Assembly: GCA_027625915.1 (NCBI GenBank)
Contig: JANTQA010000026.1
Coordinates: 5,084,001 to 5,148,000 of the forward strand
DNA: 64,000 nt
Direction: 5' to 3'
Origin: Anaeramoeba flamelloides
Taxonomy: Eukaryota > Metamonada > Anaeramoebidae
Below the pieces are notes generated by a model. That model searched no databases, had not been told where the DNA came from, and saw nothing but the letters and a program-made list of their open reading frames with translations. This document shows positions 12,945 through 26,000 of this stretch, one piece after another; positions within the stretch are counted from its first letter, which is position 1, and each line of letters starts with the position of its first letter. The position numbers and the translations under genes were made by a program.

Positions 12945-13210
12945 GCCAAACTTTTCCAGAATTCAAAAGAATTGGGAAAAATCAAAGTTTTTTTCTATTC
13001 TTTTAAATTTTGGAAAAGTATAGGCATTTTTTTTTTTTAATTTGAGAAATACACAGAAAATTTCAAAAATTTTCTTTATTTCAGATGTACAAAAAACCCA
13101 ATGGCGGGTTTCTTGTAGTTTTCTGTTTTATTTGTAAAATATACCACTTTACTAAATAAACAGAAAACACAAGAAAACTTAATGGCCCTTTTTTTAATTT
13201 TAGAAATCAG
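12945..13210. repeat. Dispersed hairpin-forming repeat, copy 1
   Basis: Contains TTTTCCAGAATTCAAAAGAAT at about 12952, followed by TATTCTTTTAAATTTTGGAAAAG, and an inner inverted repeat (GTTTTCTGTTTTATTTGTAAA against AAATAAACAGAAAAC, about 13121-13165). The same pieces recur at about 30940-31230 and 43980-44240. Non-coding; family unknown. Confidence 0.55.
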
Positions 13211-13851
13211 TAGAAAATTGAAAAAAAAAAATTGATTTAATTCCAAAATTAAAAAAAGTTATGTGCTTTTTTCCAGAATTTTAAATAAATTAGTAAAATA
13301 CTTGATTTTACTCAATAACTTCAATCCAAGAAAACCTAAAAAAGTGGATAGTATTTCAATTTGTCATGTAAATGATATTTTTATTTATTATTGATATTTT
13401 GATTATCTTTTTTCTTCTCTTTTTTTTAATTTGCAAAAATTTTCTTTAATTATGACTTTCTCTAGATAGTTAAAGAAATATTCGAATTTTTATCGATAAC
13501 TATTTTGAAAATAAAAATAATCTTTTGAATTAATTTTTAATATTAAAAAAAATGATTGAAAACAATTTCATCTTTTTTAACGTTATCCCTTTTTATACAA
13601 TTAGATAAATAAAAAGAATAATTTCTAAAATTTTCTGCTTATTTCTTAAATGAAAAAAAAAAAATTGACACACAACAACACCGAATAGCACTTGTGACAT
13701 TAACTTAAATTCTTGATTTAGATTTAATATTTTATTCTAGCTAGAATGGAGGTAATTTTTTAACAGATAAGATAGATTTTTTCTGTAAAATTACCAAACA
13801 AAAATTTTTAACAAAAAAAAAAGAAAAAGAGAAAGAAAAACAAGAGTAATG

Positions 13852-14051
13852 TAAAGTCAGTTCCACTTTTAAGACACAAACTTTCAACGAAAAATAAGGT
13901 ACAAAAAAATCTTAAATTAAGGCACAAAATTTGTAATTTTTTTTTACACAATTTATTTTAATAGAATCTGAATTTTGTGCCTTAATTTGAGATTTTTATT
14001 ATGCCTTAAATTTCGTTGTAAACTTGTACCTTAAAAGTGAAACTGACTGTA
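13852..14051. mobile_element. MITE family A, copy 2 (palindromic, TA-flanked)
   Basis: About 200 bases, starting TAAAGTCAGTTCCACTTTTA and ending TAAAAGTGAAACTGACTGTA, TA at both ends. Same internal TGCCTTAA / TTAAGGCAC iterations as copies at 5205 and 45264. One terminal base differs from the inverted-repeat consensus (TAAAG for TACAG). No coding capacity. Confidence 0.85.
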
Positions 14052-15389
14052 TTAAAATCATAGTATTAATTGTAATAAGTTCTTTTTCCCATTTTTTACA
14101 GTTTTTTCATATTATTTATCGTCACACACTCAAATTTTCTACAGTGATCAAAATAATGTGTGTAAAATACTTATAATCCGTATTTCAAAATATAATCTGT
14201 GCTTTTTTTGTTCTCGTTCTAATAGAAAATCGACTACAATACTCTACCTAATAGTATTCCTAAGTTAAAATCAATTTTGAAGTTAAAATCCTTGATATTG
14301 GAAGTAAAATTTAAATTATTATGGAAATTTATTGAAAATTTTTGTAATTTTCTCAATTTGTTTTGCGAAATTTTGAATTTTTTACAAATCTAAAAAATTA
14401 TCTTTAATTTTTCAAAATAATTATCAATTTGATTGTTTCATTATTTAGAATTTCTTTAAAATCTTAGACCTTAAGAAACCAATCTCATATTTAATCCATT
14501 GTTCCTTGTCATTTTCTTTGAATAATTAATGTGAAACTTGCTAGAAAAAAGAAATACAACTTTTAGATGCTAAAACCCTTTTTTCAAGACTGTATAGGTT
14601 ATTTTAGCAATATTTAACTAAACTTGGCAAAAGAAAAAAGAGATCAACAATGAAACCAAGAATTAATATTATTCATCATTATATTATTAAATAGAAGGTT
14701 AAATTTGAGAAACCCCTCTTACGATTTTATAGTTTGAAAATTTTCAAAATAGAAAATTAAAGACGAAAATTCTAATCAAACAATCGAACATTTTAATTAT
14801 TTTCAGAATTAGAAGAGTGTAACATCATAATTTGATACAATAATATCTCTTTTTAATAATTTCTATCATTCCTTTGTGCCACAAAATATATAACTAATAC
14901 TTTAATTAACTCTAAAACAATTATGAACTATAGGGAACCAAATACTTAAATTCTTCAAAAAGTTGGGAGAAAAAGTAAAAGTTATTTACATTTAACTGAT
15001 ACTTCAAAGAATTGTAATGCGAAAATATTCGAAATTTTGGAAACGTAAAAGATAATATTTATCTGTAACTTTTGAATTAATGAGTACAGATTAAAGTAAC
15101 GATCTAAAAAAATACAAGAACTTGATAACTTTTGTATAACCTTAAAATTCTTTTGAAAATCTTTGTAACAATTGAGAAAACTTTTTCTCAATGGTTATTT
15201 ACTATACAAGTTGCTAATGAAGATTTTTAGGATTATTTGAACCATTTCTTGTGGAATTTTTAATTTCTGAATTTGTATTTTATTTTTTTCACAAATCTTT
15301 ATTCTTTTAACCTTTTGTTCCAAAAAACTTGATTTACTAAAAAAATAAATAACGACAAGAAACTACTCAGTAGGAAAAATTATAATTGT

Positions 15390-16589
15390 ATGAGTATTGT
15401 GTACCAAAACTCTAATTCAGGAACAAGTTCAAAAGTTGTGTCTTCAAATGAAGAACCATCGAATGATGAATTGGACGATTTTATAAACAAATTAACAATC
15501 CCTTCTGTGGTTGCTTCTTCAAGCGAGGAAGCCCTTTCCATTCCTTCTGATATTAGCTCAGAAAAGCTTTATCAGGCACTAGGGTTTGGTAATTCTGCTG
15601 AAAGCACTTCAGACTCCCAAACCACTACCCCAACGACAACATCTGAGAGCGCAAACGAGGGGTCTGATCATTCTTCTGAACTAACAAAACAAAACAAAAA
15701 CATTCAAAAACGAAACAAGAAACAAAAAAGCGAAACCACAAACAAAAACAACAAAGAACATTTAAACAATTCTCCAAACAGAAAAACACTTTTAAAATCG
15801 GATCGCTCAATTTTGACAAAAGAAAAAGAAAAAGAAAAAGAAACCGAAACCGAAACAGAAACAGAAACTGAATCGGAAACAGAAACAGAAACAGAAACAG
15901 AATCAGAATCAGAATCAGAAACAGAGACTGAAAAAGGATTTGAAGAAAATGGAAGTGATATTCTGGATTTTAGTATTACAGATTCCGAGATTGATTCCGA
16001 AAATTATGTGTCTGTTTCAAGCTCAAGCGAAAATGAGAAATCAAAAAATAAGCAAGAAAATTTCAAACAGCAAAATTCAGATTCAACACCTACCACTGCA
16101 ACAACAAAAGACAAGAAAACTGACTACAAACCACTTTTGAAAAATAACGAACAAAAAAAAGAACTTTCTTCATTACAAAGAATTGCAAAATCGAATTCTT
16201 CCAAACAAATGAATAAATATTCAAGCCAAAAAGATGTGGAATTTTCAAAAGGTCAAGAATCTAGGAACTCTTCGAAAACAAAGACTGGCTTTGAAAAGAA
16301 TATTCAAAACCTAAAGGGTAATGGCGAAGAAATCAAAAAAGAGAATTTGGATGAAAAACAAAAAGAAGAACAAAAAGAAAAAGAAAAAGAAGAAAACCAA
16401 AAAGAAAAAGTGGAAACTAGTTTTGGTAACCAAGCAAACCAATTCAAAGAAACAATTTCTGGAGACGAAGAATCAGAAGAAGATTGGGATCACGAATTTG
16501 ATTTAGAAAGCACAAATTTAGGTTTACTAAATAAACAACAAAAAAACAACGAAAGTGGATTTTCATTTTTAAAATTTGCCACCGATTTT
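15390..16589 (+). CDS. Acidic Ser/Thr/Glu-rich N-terminal exon, probably of the giant protein at 20023-28605
   Basis: 400 residues from an ATG at 15390. Not a recognised family. It has an acidic, Ser-rich start, a KEKEKE then TETETE/SESESE run at about residues 145-190, Lys/Glu/Gln-rich stretches, and ends with an acidic segment with EEDWDHEFDLES near residue 365, then SGFSFLKFATDF. The W-D-x-E-F-D motif recalls acidic motifs of septation-network and MAP3K-like proteins, but this is only a resemblance. A consensus donor GTAAGT follows at 16590. The open frame continues to 16742, but that extension is a run of F, I and L encoded by T-rich intron sequence and I exclude it. The frame (phase 0) fits the acceptor at 20022, so the two exons probably form one gene of about 3,260 residues. 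Confidence 0.6.
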
Positions 16590-19500
16590 GTAAGTTATTT
16601 TACTTTTTCTGTAAAAATTTCACAACTCACGAAAGTTTTCTTCTCTTTCAATCTAATTTTTATATTCTTTGGTGTGTATTCTATTTTTCTATCTTTCATT
16701 TTTCTTTTCTTGATTTTGTTTTATCCTGTTCAAAACAGATAAATTCCAGCCTTTCACGTTTTTAAAAAAAAATTCAAAATTTATTTCGAGATGCCAGATT
16801 TGTTTTAAAAATATTGATCTATTTATATTTTACCAGACAATTATAAAAACAACAAATCTATAATATTAGAGTTTAGTTTATTTCTTAATTAAACAAGGGG
16901 ACAAAAAAAAAAACAGTCTCCTTTTTAAAATAACAAAAAAAAAAAAAAAAATTAAATTGGATTTTTGAATCAAGTTGTTTGAAAAAAATGATGAACAAAG
17001 GTTTTAAAGAGTGTTTCTCAAACTGTTTGGTTCACAATTTTAAACATTGTTAAGCAGCTTGACTAATACTTTTTCAAAGCTTTGAGTCACCACCTTTTGA
17101 GAAAAGTCTTTAATCAACCAAAGAATTTTTATTTTCCATCAAAAATAAAAAAGGAAAATTCAGGGCTATTATAATATGAAAAGAATTAGACGGTTAGCCT
17201 ACTGATTCTTTTAATTTTTGATTTGTTTGTCTTTATACCAAAGTAAACTTTCTAAAAATCCAAAAAACAGAAAATTTGTAATCAACCATAACTCGGAAAA
17301 TTTTTTCAAAAAAAAATCTCTAAATTTTGTATTTTTGAAATACACTCACATAATAAACATTATTATACATAACAATTTTGAAAAAAGTTTACAACTTTAT
17401 TAGATATTAATGGGAATTGCAAAAAAAAATGAAAATTTTCAGTAATATTTTTTTCATTTTTAATAGTAAAATTTTTGAAATTTTTATTTGAATTAGTGGA
17501 GAGATTATTTGAACATATTTTTTGAATAGTCAGAAAAGAATCATATTTTATCAATTTTAAAATAAAATCAAATATTTCAATCAAAAGATATCACTAAATT
17601 AAATTGAAAAAGTGATTTTTTATCTGTTTTTGGAATATTTTTTACCATTTTAATTTTATCCATGTATGAGTTTTAATATCCCCTCCCTGTTTTTTTTTCG
17701 CAAATTGTTTTAACATTTATTCTTTTTTCTTATTCTTAATGTTCAATCAAAAATTCGTTCACTGTATCTAATTTCAAAAAAAAAAAACCCCAAAAATAGG
17801 AATTTTTTTCAAAAGTCGTGAATTTTGAAAAAGCGGGATATTCGGATTTTCAAGAGTTTAAAAGCTATCTTTTTTTTATTACATAAAATTATCATAAATT
17901 TGAAAAAATAATTTAGAAAAGAAGTATAATTGAAATCCAATATAAAGTTTTGGCAAACTTTAATTTTCAGAATTTATTTTTTCCTTGTAGTGAACCAGAA
18001 TAAAATTTCCTAATTTAATGTTGGAATAATAAGATTCAAGTTTGCTGATTGGTTGAAGAAATAATTCTGAAAATAGAAACTAAGTGTCAAAATTTTGACA
18101 CAGTTAATTGAATTTAAAAGAATAACAATTCCATTAAATTTGAAAATATTTTTGATTTTTGGCAAACTTTTTATCATTTTTTCATCTTTTAGTTTTTTAT
18201 TTTCATTTTCTTTTTTTTCAATTGCATTAGGGTATTGAAAAAAAAAAAACCTGGCATGAAAATAATACCAGTCAAGATTTTTAATTGTGAATATTAGTAA
18301 AATTGTTGTGTAAGTGCAAATATTTAAAATCAAATCCTTTTTATAACCAAATTTTTTATTGAACCAAGTAATAAACCCACCCAAAGTTCATTAAAGTGAA
18401 GTTTTTTTATTAAATACTCAATTTACTTGTTTGATATCTAAAGTAGATTTTCCTATTTTAAAAAAACAATAGAGTTTTAAAGAGGTTTGCAAGAGTTTGG
18501 AAAATGATAATTTTTATTCTTGTTTTTTGATTGATCGAATATTGTTTTGAACAAGTGTAATTTAATTGATCACCATTCTAATAAGTGGATGAGTTATAAT
18601 TTAAAAGGTTTGATTAATAAAAAAAGGATTTGATTGTAAATATTTGCAATTAAACAACAATTTCCCTAATATTAACAATTAAAAATCTTGACAGGTATTT
18701 TTTTTTATGTAGAGTATTTTCTTCAATACTATAATCTGTTTCTTTAGATCGGTAATTTTTTTTCTAATGATTGCTATAAGTTTAAAGTTTATTTAAATAG
18801 AACAATCAAATAAAATCAGTTGATTGATGATATCTAACCTTCGATCGAAAGATAAGCTATTTCCAAAAAAGTTGAGCAAAATTTATTTTAAAATCTCTTT
18901 ATTAAACTCAATTCTAATAAAACTATTTAAATATGCAAAATTATTAATAATGGTTTATTGGTTCTTAATAATTCTCCAATTTGTTCGTTATTATGATATT
19001 ACTTCATAAAAGATATGATTTTTTCTAATTTTGATTTTATATGATATTTTTCAATGGTAAAAATTGGTGGATGGTTATTTTTTTCTTTTTGATCATCAAA
19101 ATCGTTTTCCTTTAGATCTAATATCGATAGAATTCCAAATAGAATGGAAAACTTATAACCGTATTTTATGATTTAAAAATTTTTTTATATGCTTATCATA
19201 TTGTCCTTTTTTTATTGAAATTGCTATTGCAATTTTTTCTCCAAAAAAATTTCAAATTTTTTTTTCATTTTTTCAGAAATATTTTGAAATAAATCTAATA
19301 TACACTGATCCAATAAGTATTAATATTTTACAATATTTGGTATTTACCAGTCTACGAATAGAACTGTTAATAGATTAAATTTTCTATGAAATTTAAAAAA
19401 ATATAACCCACTTTTTTTCAAATACCTTAATTGTTGGTGAAATTTCAATAAATTTACCAATAAATTTTTTTTTTTTTTGAGAAAACTAAATTAAGACTCA

Positions 19501-20022
19501 AATACTTCTGATGACTGTATCTATCTAGATACTCTTTGAATAAGAAGTCTCAAATTTAGTCACTTCAAAATTCTCTCTTTAACAGACTAGATGAGGTTTC
19601 ATCAAAACCTTAACAATAAATCCAATACAATTTTTTTTTCTGCTCGTTTCATCATTTTTAACACATAAACTTTTATTATTTCTTTTTATTTTTATTTCGT
19701 TTTCTTTAGATAAAAAAAAAAGGTTTCAAATAAAAACATTAATTCTGTGAAACCTAAACATGATTTAATCTTATATTTGAAAAAATACAAAAAATTGGAA
19801 TTTTTTTAAAAATATAACATTCTTGTCATCAATGTCATTGATTAACAAAAAATATTTTGATAATTAATTTACTCAAGGATCTATGAATTATTTTTATTTT
19901 TTGATTATATTTTGTTATGATCAAATTTAGATCTGGCAAAAATAAATTTTTTTTTTTTTTTTGAAAATGTAAAAGGCTTTTATTTTAAAATTGTTTTAAT
20001 TTATATCAATTAATTTTAATAG
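16590..20022 (+). other. Probable 3.4 kb intron (or intergenic gap) between acidic exon and giant exon
   Basis: Starts with GTAAGT at 16590 and ends with a T-rich tract and TTTTAATAG at 20022; both sides are phase 0. Nothing inside looks coding: short open frames at 17218, 17363, 18010 (minus) and 18824 lack motifs. Its length is comparable with the certain 4.2 kb intron of ARPC1 in this window, so the size is no objection. An undetected small exon inside cannot be excluded. Confidence 0.5.
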
Positions 20023-23000
20023 TTTGAAGAAAATTCCAATGAAGAAGAATTAACAGAATTCCCCGAATCATGGAAAATAACTTTAAACAAATTGGATGAA
20101 GAAATAAAAAAATCTGAATTAAATTATTTATCAAAACCATCGACATTCTTTAGTTCAAACTTAAATTGTGAATTTGATGGACCAGAATTTAAAAAATGGT
20201 TTAAAAATCTGATTAAAAAAAATGAAATCAATTGGAAATCAAGAAATAAACAGGCACTGAATCCAAGATTTTATTTTAGTCAAAAAAAAATCTTAAAAAA
20301 ATATACAAAGGAATGGGCTATATTTCATTTAGAAATTATTACAATTTTACTAACTAGCAATATACCTAAAAAAAGAGTTACTGATATCACCGATAATTAT
20401 TTTACAGATTTAAAAGAACTAAATAAAAATACTAATAATATTAAATTACAAATAGATGAAGAAACATTAAACAAAATTTATGAAATATCTATTTTAATTT
20501 TTAAAAAAAATTTACAAATCACCGGGCTATATCCAAATCCATTTTATATTCAAACTTTATTAAATCTACTTCCAAAACAAGATTTATTAATTGATTTAAT
20601 TTTAGTTGAATCGCATTCCCATTCTTATCGATCATTATACACGACCAGTCTAAAAGATGTAATTCTAAGATATATTAATTTATATAAAAGAATTCAGAAT
20701 AAAGGAAACAAAAATAAAATGAGTGAATATGAAAATGGAAATGAAAATGAAAATGGGAATGGTAATAATAATATAGAAGAAGAAAAAGAAAAAAAACAGA
20801 ACAAAAAAAAACTATTTTCAACTTTATATATAAAATCTTCAATTTTACTTGGAATCCAATTTCATTTAATGGCAATTTCACCATTAACAACTGGAAACAG
20901 ATTAATTGAAGAAGAATTCCATTCTGAATGGATTGATCGAGTAGAAGACTCTTATGATGAATTAATTACATTTTTAAATGAAAAGAAAAAATCAAACGAA
21001 AACGAAAATGAAAATGAACAAGAACAAAAACATAAAGAACAAGAAAATAAAAATCAAAATCAAAATGAAAACAAAAACGAAAACATAAAAGAAAAGGAAA
21101 AGGAAAAAGAAATGGAAAAAGAAAACGAAAACGAAAATGAAAATGAACAAGAACTAAAACATAATGAACAAGAAAAAGAAAATGATAATCAAAATGAAAA
21201 CGAAAACAAAAACAAAAACGAAAACGAAAACGAAAACGAAAATGAACAAGAACAAAAACAGAAAGAACAAGAAAATGAAAATGAAAAACAAAATGAAAAA
21301 ATAAAAAATTTAATAATAGAAGAGAATTTAAGAATTGAAAAATTAAAAAAATATTTTAAAAAATTAAAAAACAATGGATTAGAAGCATTATTAAAAATTA
21401 AAATAGGCTATGCGATTGGTAATTATCAAATGAATATTGAGGATTATGGAATAGCGGAAAAAATAATTTATGAATCAATTTATTTATTAGATCAAATCCA
21501 AAAGGAATTTAAAAAGTTGAATAACAATTCTTTTTCAAACATTGAAAAAAATAATTTACTTCGACCGATTATTTCTGATTTGGGAAATAATTTATTAACA
21601 TGTTATAGCGAAATTTTATTTCGAAATAAAAAACCCAAATTAGCAATTGTTTCTTTGGAAAATTCATTTAGAATTTCACAATTAAAAGATCAAAAAATTA
21701 AAAATCATTTATTAAATTTGATCGGAGAAGAATGCAATCGGAACAACAAATGGGAAAAGGCATTAAAATATAATTTAATAATTTTATCGAACAAGGTCGA
21801 AAAAAATGAAACAAATCAAATAATATATTTATTAAATTTAATTTCGAACAATTTAATAAAGGAAGGGAAGTTTTTTTTAGCAGAAAATTTTATTAAGGAA
21901 TTTTCTACATTTATGAAACCAACAAAGCAATCAAATACACTGACTTTTAAAAATTCCCCATCATCACCATATATGAAAATGAATAATAATAATAAATCCA
22001 AAAATCAAGCTCTACTAAACAAAAACAATAACAGTAGTTTGAGTAACATCAGTGATGAACCATCTACAAAATATATACCAAATTGCAATTTGACAACCCA
22101 GTTTTTAGAAATTCAAATAAAATTAGGAATAATGTATATGGATTCATTACACCTGGAAAGAGCAATCGTCATTTTCCAAGATTTATTAAAAACTCGGCTA
22201 CCGAAAAGAAAGCAAATGAAAATTTTACTTTTATTATCAAAGTCTTATTTAAAAAAAAATTGGAATAAGGACATTGATTTTTGCTTATCGCAATATGAAA
22301 AGTTGGAAAGCAAATCTAGAAGAACAATATCCACTGCAATGCAAACACATGAATACCCACTTAAAGAATCAAGAATGCCAAATCTATCTCGAATCAGTAA
22401 TTTAAATGCCCATGATGGTAGAGGCAATGCCAGGAATAAAAGAAAGAAGAATTTCAATACCATCAAAGGCAACCAAAGTAAAAAGATTAATAATATAAAG
22501 AAAAACAATAACCAAACAAGATCAAAGACACAAGATCTTGAAACGATTAATAATAAAATGATTGATCAATTTGGTACCAACATGAAAGGCAATAAAAAGA
22601 AAAAGCAAAAGAATAAGAAAAAGAAAAGAAAAAAGCGAAAGAAAAAAGAACAAAAAGAGAAAGAGAAAAGCAAAAGCAAGAAGAAAAAGAAAAGAAATAA
22701 CAAAAAGAAAAAGATTAAAAAACACACAAAAAACGAATTTCAGAATAACAGTGGTAACAATCTAGAAACAAACAATATACAAAACAAAAGTTCGGATGTA
22801 TTCAAAGAAAAATTAGGATTGTTTAATGATACTAAAAAAAATTTAATATTCACAATATTAGACCGAAGGATTTCAGGATTTTCAAGAATATTTAATCAGC
22901 ATTTCCAATTTTTCGAGCTTCAAGCAAAATTTTCTTTAAAATATAATTTCTTTGCCGATTCTCTTTTTTGGGTCGACATTTTAATACAATTAACTTCATT

Positions 23001-26000
23001 AAATAATTTGGGCCAATTATCCAGATTATTTTATTTAAGAGGTAAAATATTCCAATCAATTATAAAGTCAAATTTCCCATTAACCTTAACTTTATCTTTT
23101 ACTAATAGAAAAGATATTAAACTTTTCCACGTCAAATTTCCGAAAATTAATTCATATCAACATACTTTCACTTCTGTAAAGGAAATTATAAACCATTTAA
23201 TTTGGTCTTTCACGAAATCTTATGATTATTTTAATTCAATTGGTGACGAATACCGGTCGACCAAAGTTAGAACGAAGTTAATTACCATTTTAATCGGCTA
23301 TTTATTTAATGATCTCATTTTTTTAAAAAAGGATTTGATCAAAATTTCCTCTTTGCCCTGCTTTAATGATTTGGAGGGCACAGACGTTTTGAAAACAATT
23401 GATGATTATTTAGAAACAGAAATCATTCTTGAAGAAATGAATACCAACAATGACGATGTTAATGATAACGATAACGATAACGATAACGATAACGATAATA
23501 GTGATAATGGTAACAGTAATAACAATAGTAATAACAATGATCATCTATTTTCTGAAAATGATCTCGACTTCAATACAGAATTTGATACAGAAAATGATTT
23601 TGACACAGAAACAAAAACTGTTTCCAAGTCTGAAAAAACAAATGAATTAAATGTGCAAACACATTCAGATTTTAGAATGATGGATAATGTTGAAGAAAAT
23701 GAGATTAAGATACAAACCCAAAATGTTCAGCAAAATAACAATGATACTAATTTGGAAGTTGAAAACCAATACAAATCTGATAACGATCTTGATATTGATT
23801 TAATTAGTATTACAGACTCGGATATTGAAGGATATTCAGATATCGAGAATGAAAATAAAACAGAAGAGGATCAAGATGGCAATGAATCTGATTTTGGAAG
23901 AGATGTTGATACTAAACTTGCAAATAAAGGTGAAAATGCAATTGTAAAAAATGAAACGATTGAGTTTAAATCTGAAATTGAAAAAATTGAAGAAATTGAA
24001 AAAATTGAAAAAATTGAAAAAATTGAAAAAATTGAAAAAATTGAAGACAGTAAATTAGAAAATGATATTGATTTTGAAAGTGACAATAATAGTGAAAATT
24101 TTGATTTTGAAAATGAATTAGAAAAAAAATTACAAAGCAATAAAGATACCGAAAAAGATCCAAAACGAGGAGTTATTGGTATACCCGCTGACCATTCCTT
24201 TGATTCTGATTTTGAAAAAGAAACTAAAAATAAAAATGATAATAAGGGTAATGAAGAGAGTAAATCAGAAACGGAGAATGATATTGATTTCGAAAGTGAC
24301 AATAATAGTGAAGATTTTGATTTTGAAAATGAATTAGAAAAAAAATTACAAAGTTATAAAGAAAAAGACAAAGATATTGATGAAGATAGTGATTTTGATT
24401 TGGATTTTATTACAGAAAACGGAATCGAAAACAAAACTAAAAATGAAAAAAAGAATAATGAAGATAGTAATTTAGAAAATAAAAATGAAACAGAAAAAAA
24501 ATTACAAAGTTATAGAGAAAAAGAAATGGATAACGATGATGATGATAGTGATTTTGATTTGGACTTTATTACAGAAAATGAAAACGAAAAAAAAATCAAA
24601 AATGAAAATAAGAATCATGAAGAAAGTAATTTAGAAAAGAAAAATGAATTAGAAAAAAAATTACAAAGCTATCGAGAAAAAGCAATTGATGATGACGATG
24701 ATGATGATGACTTTGACTTTGATTTTGAAAATGGAATCGAAGCCAAAATTAAAAATGAAAATAAGAATAATGAAGAAAGTAATTTAGAAAAGAAAAATGA
24801 ATTAGAAAAAAAATTACAAAGCTATAGAGAAAAAGCAATTGAGGATAACGACGACGATGATGATGATGACTTTAATTTTGAAAATGAAATCGAAGCCAAA
24901 ACCAAAAATGAAAAAAAGAATAATGAAGAAAGTAATTTAGAAAATAAAAATGAATTAGAAAAAAAATTACAAAGCTATCGAGAAAAAGTAATGGATAACG
25001 ATGACGACGATGATTTTGATTTTGATTTTGAAAATGACAATAATGATCACATTCAAAATGATAATAATATAAATGAAGAAAGTGATTTTGAAAACGAAAA
25101 TAAATTAGATAAAAAATTACAAAGTTATAGAGAAAACGCAATTGAGGATGATCTTGATTTTGATTTTGATATTGTTTCAGAAAATGAAACAGAAACAAAA
25201 ACCGAAACTGAAACGGAAAAAGATTTTTTATTTAATTTTGTAAACAATAACAATAATAATGTAAATAATAATAATAAAAATAAGAAAAAAACCAATAAGA
25301 AAAACGATTTTAATGTAGGAAAAAAAAAGAAAAAAAAATATTCATTTAATCAATTGATAAAAAAAATCCAGTTACAAAAAAAATTCACAAAAAATAAAAA
25401 TGGAAAAATTATTTCATTAAAATTAATTTATGAAATAATAACAACGGACATGGATTTTATTTTAAAAATTTCCGAGCCATTTTTATTATTGACAAATATT
25501 CTTAATTTAGCAGAATTAAGCTATTTACAAAGTAAATTCCAATTTTCAAAAACTTGTTGGATCCAGGCTAGAGATTTATTTTTTTTATTCTTTATGAATG
25601 GCACAAATTCAACATTATATGAAGAAGCTCCATCGTATTTTTTACAAAAGCAATTTAATTTATTAAAAAGAATTATTAGATTATTATTTTGCTATGAAAA
25701 CGAATTTATTAATGAAAAGAATTTATTAATTATCGATACTTTTATTTCTTTTGAAAAATATTTGGATATTTCGAAAGGTGAACCCATTTATTCCTTAAGT
25801 TCAATTTTAGGCAATTTTAAAGTAAACAAACAAATAAATAATGTGAAAAATTCAAACGAAAGACAATTTTTAATTAGTTGCAATAAATTTGAAAAGAATA
25901 ATAAAATATGGAGAGATTCTATCCACCAATTAAAAGAAAAATATAAATTATCTTTTAATTATTTTTCAATAACGAAGAATACTAATAGAAATGGATTAGG

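Larger units (their letters stand above)
12172..15389. other. Gene-poor AT-rich stretch between ABCG and the acidic-repeat gene
   Basis: About 3.2 kb without a supportable exon. It holds one copy of a hairpin-forming dispersed repeat (about 12945-13210) and MITE family A copy 2 at 13852-14051. The small minus-strand open frame at 14982-15191 has no motif and is taken as chance. Confidence 0.6.

Noticed and set aside
16590-16742. Hydrophobic C-terminal extension of the 15390 open frame, looking like one or two membrane segments
   Set aside because: It starts exactly at a GTAAGT donor and is made of T-rich codons (F, I, L); read-through of an intron explains it better than a membrane anchor.
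18010-18384. Minus-strand frame of 124 residues with aromatic and Ile/Leu-rich content
   Set aside because: No recognisable reverse transcriptase, transposase or other motif, and it lies antisense in the probable intron; I could not support it as a gene or relic.
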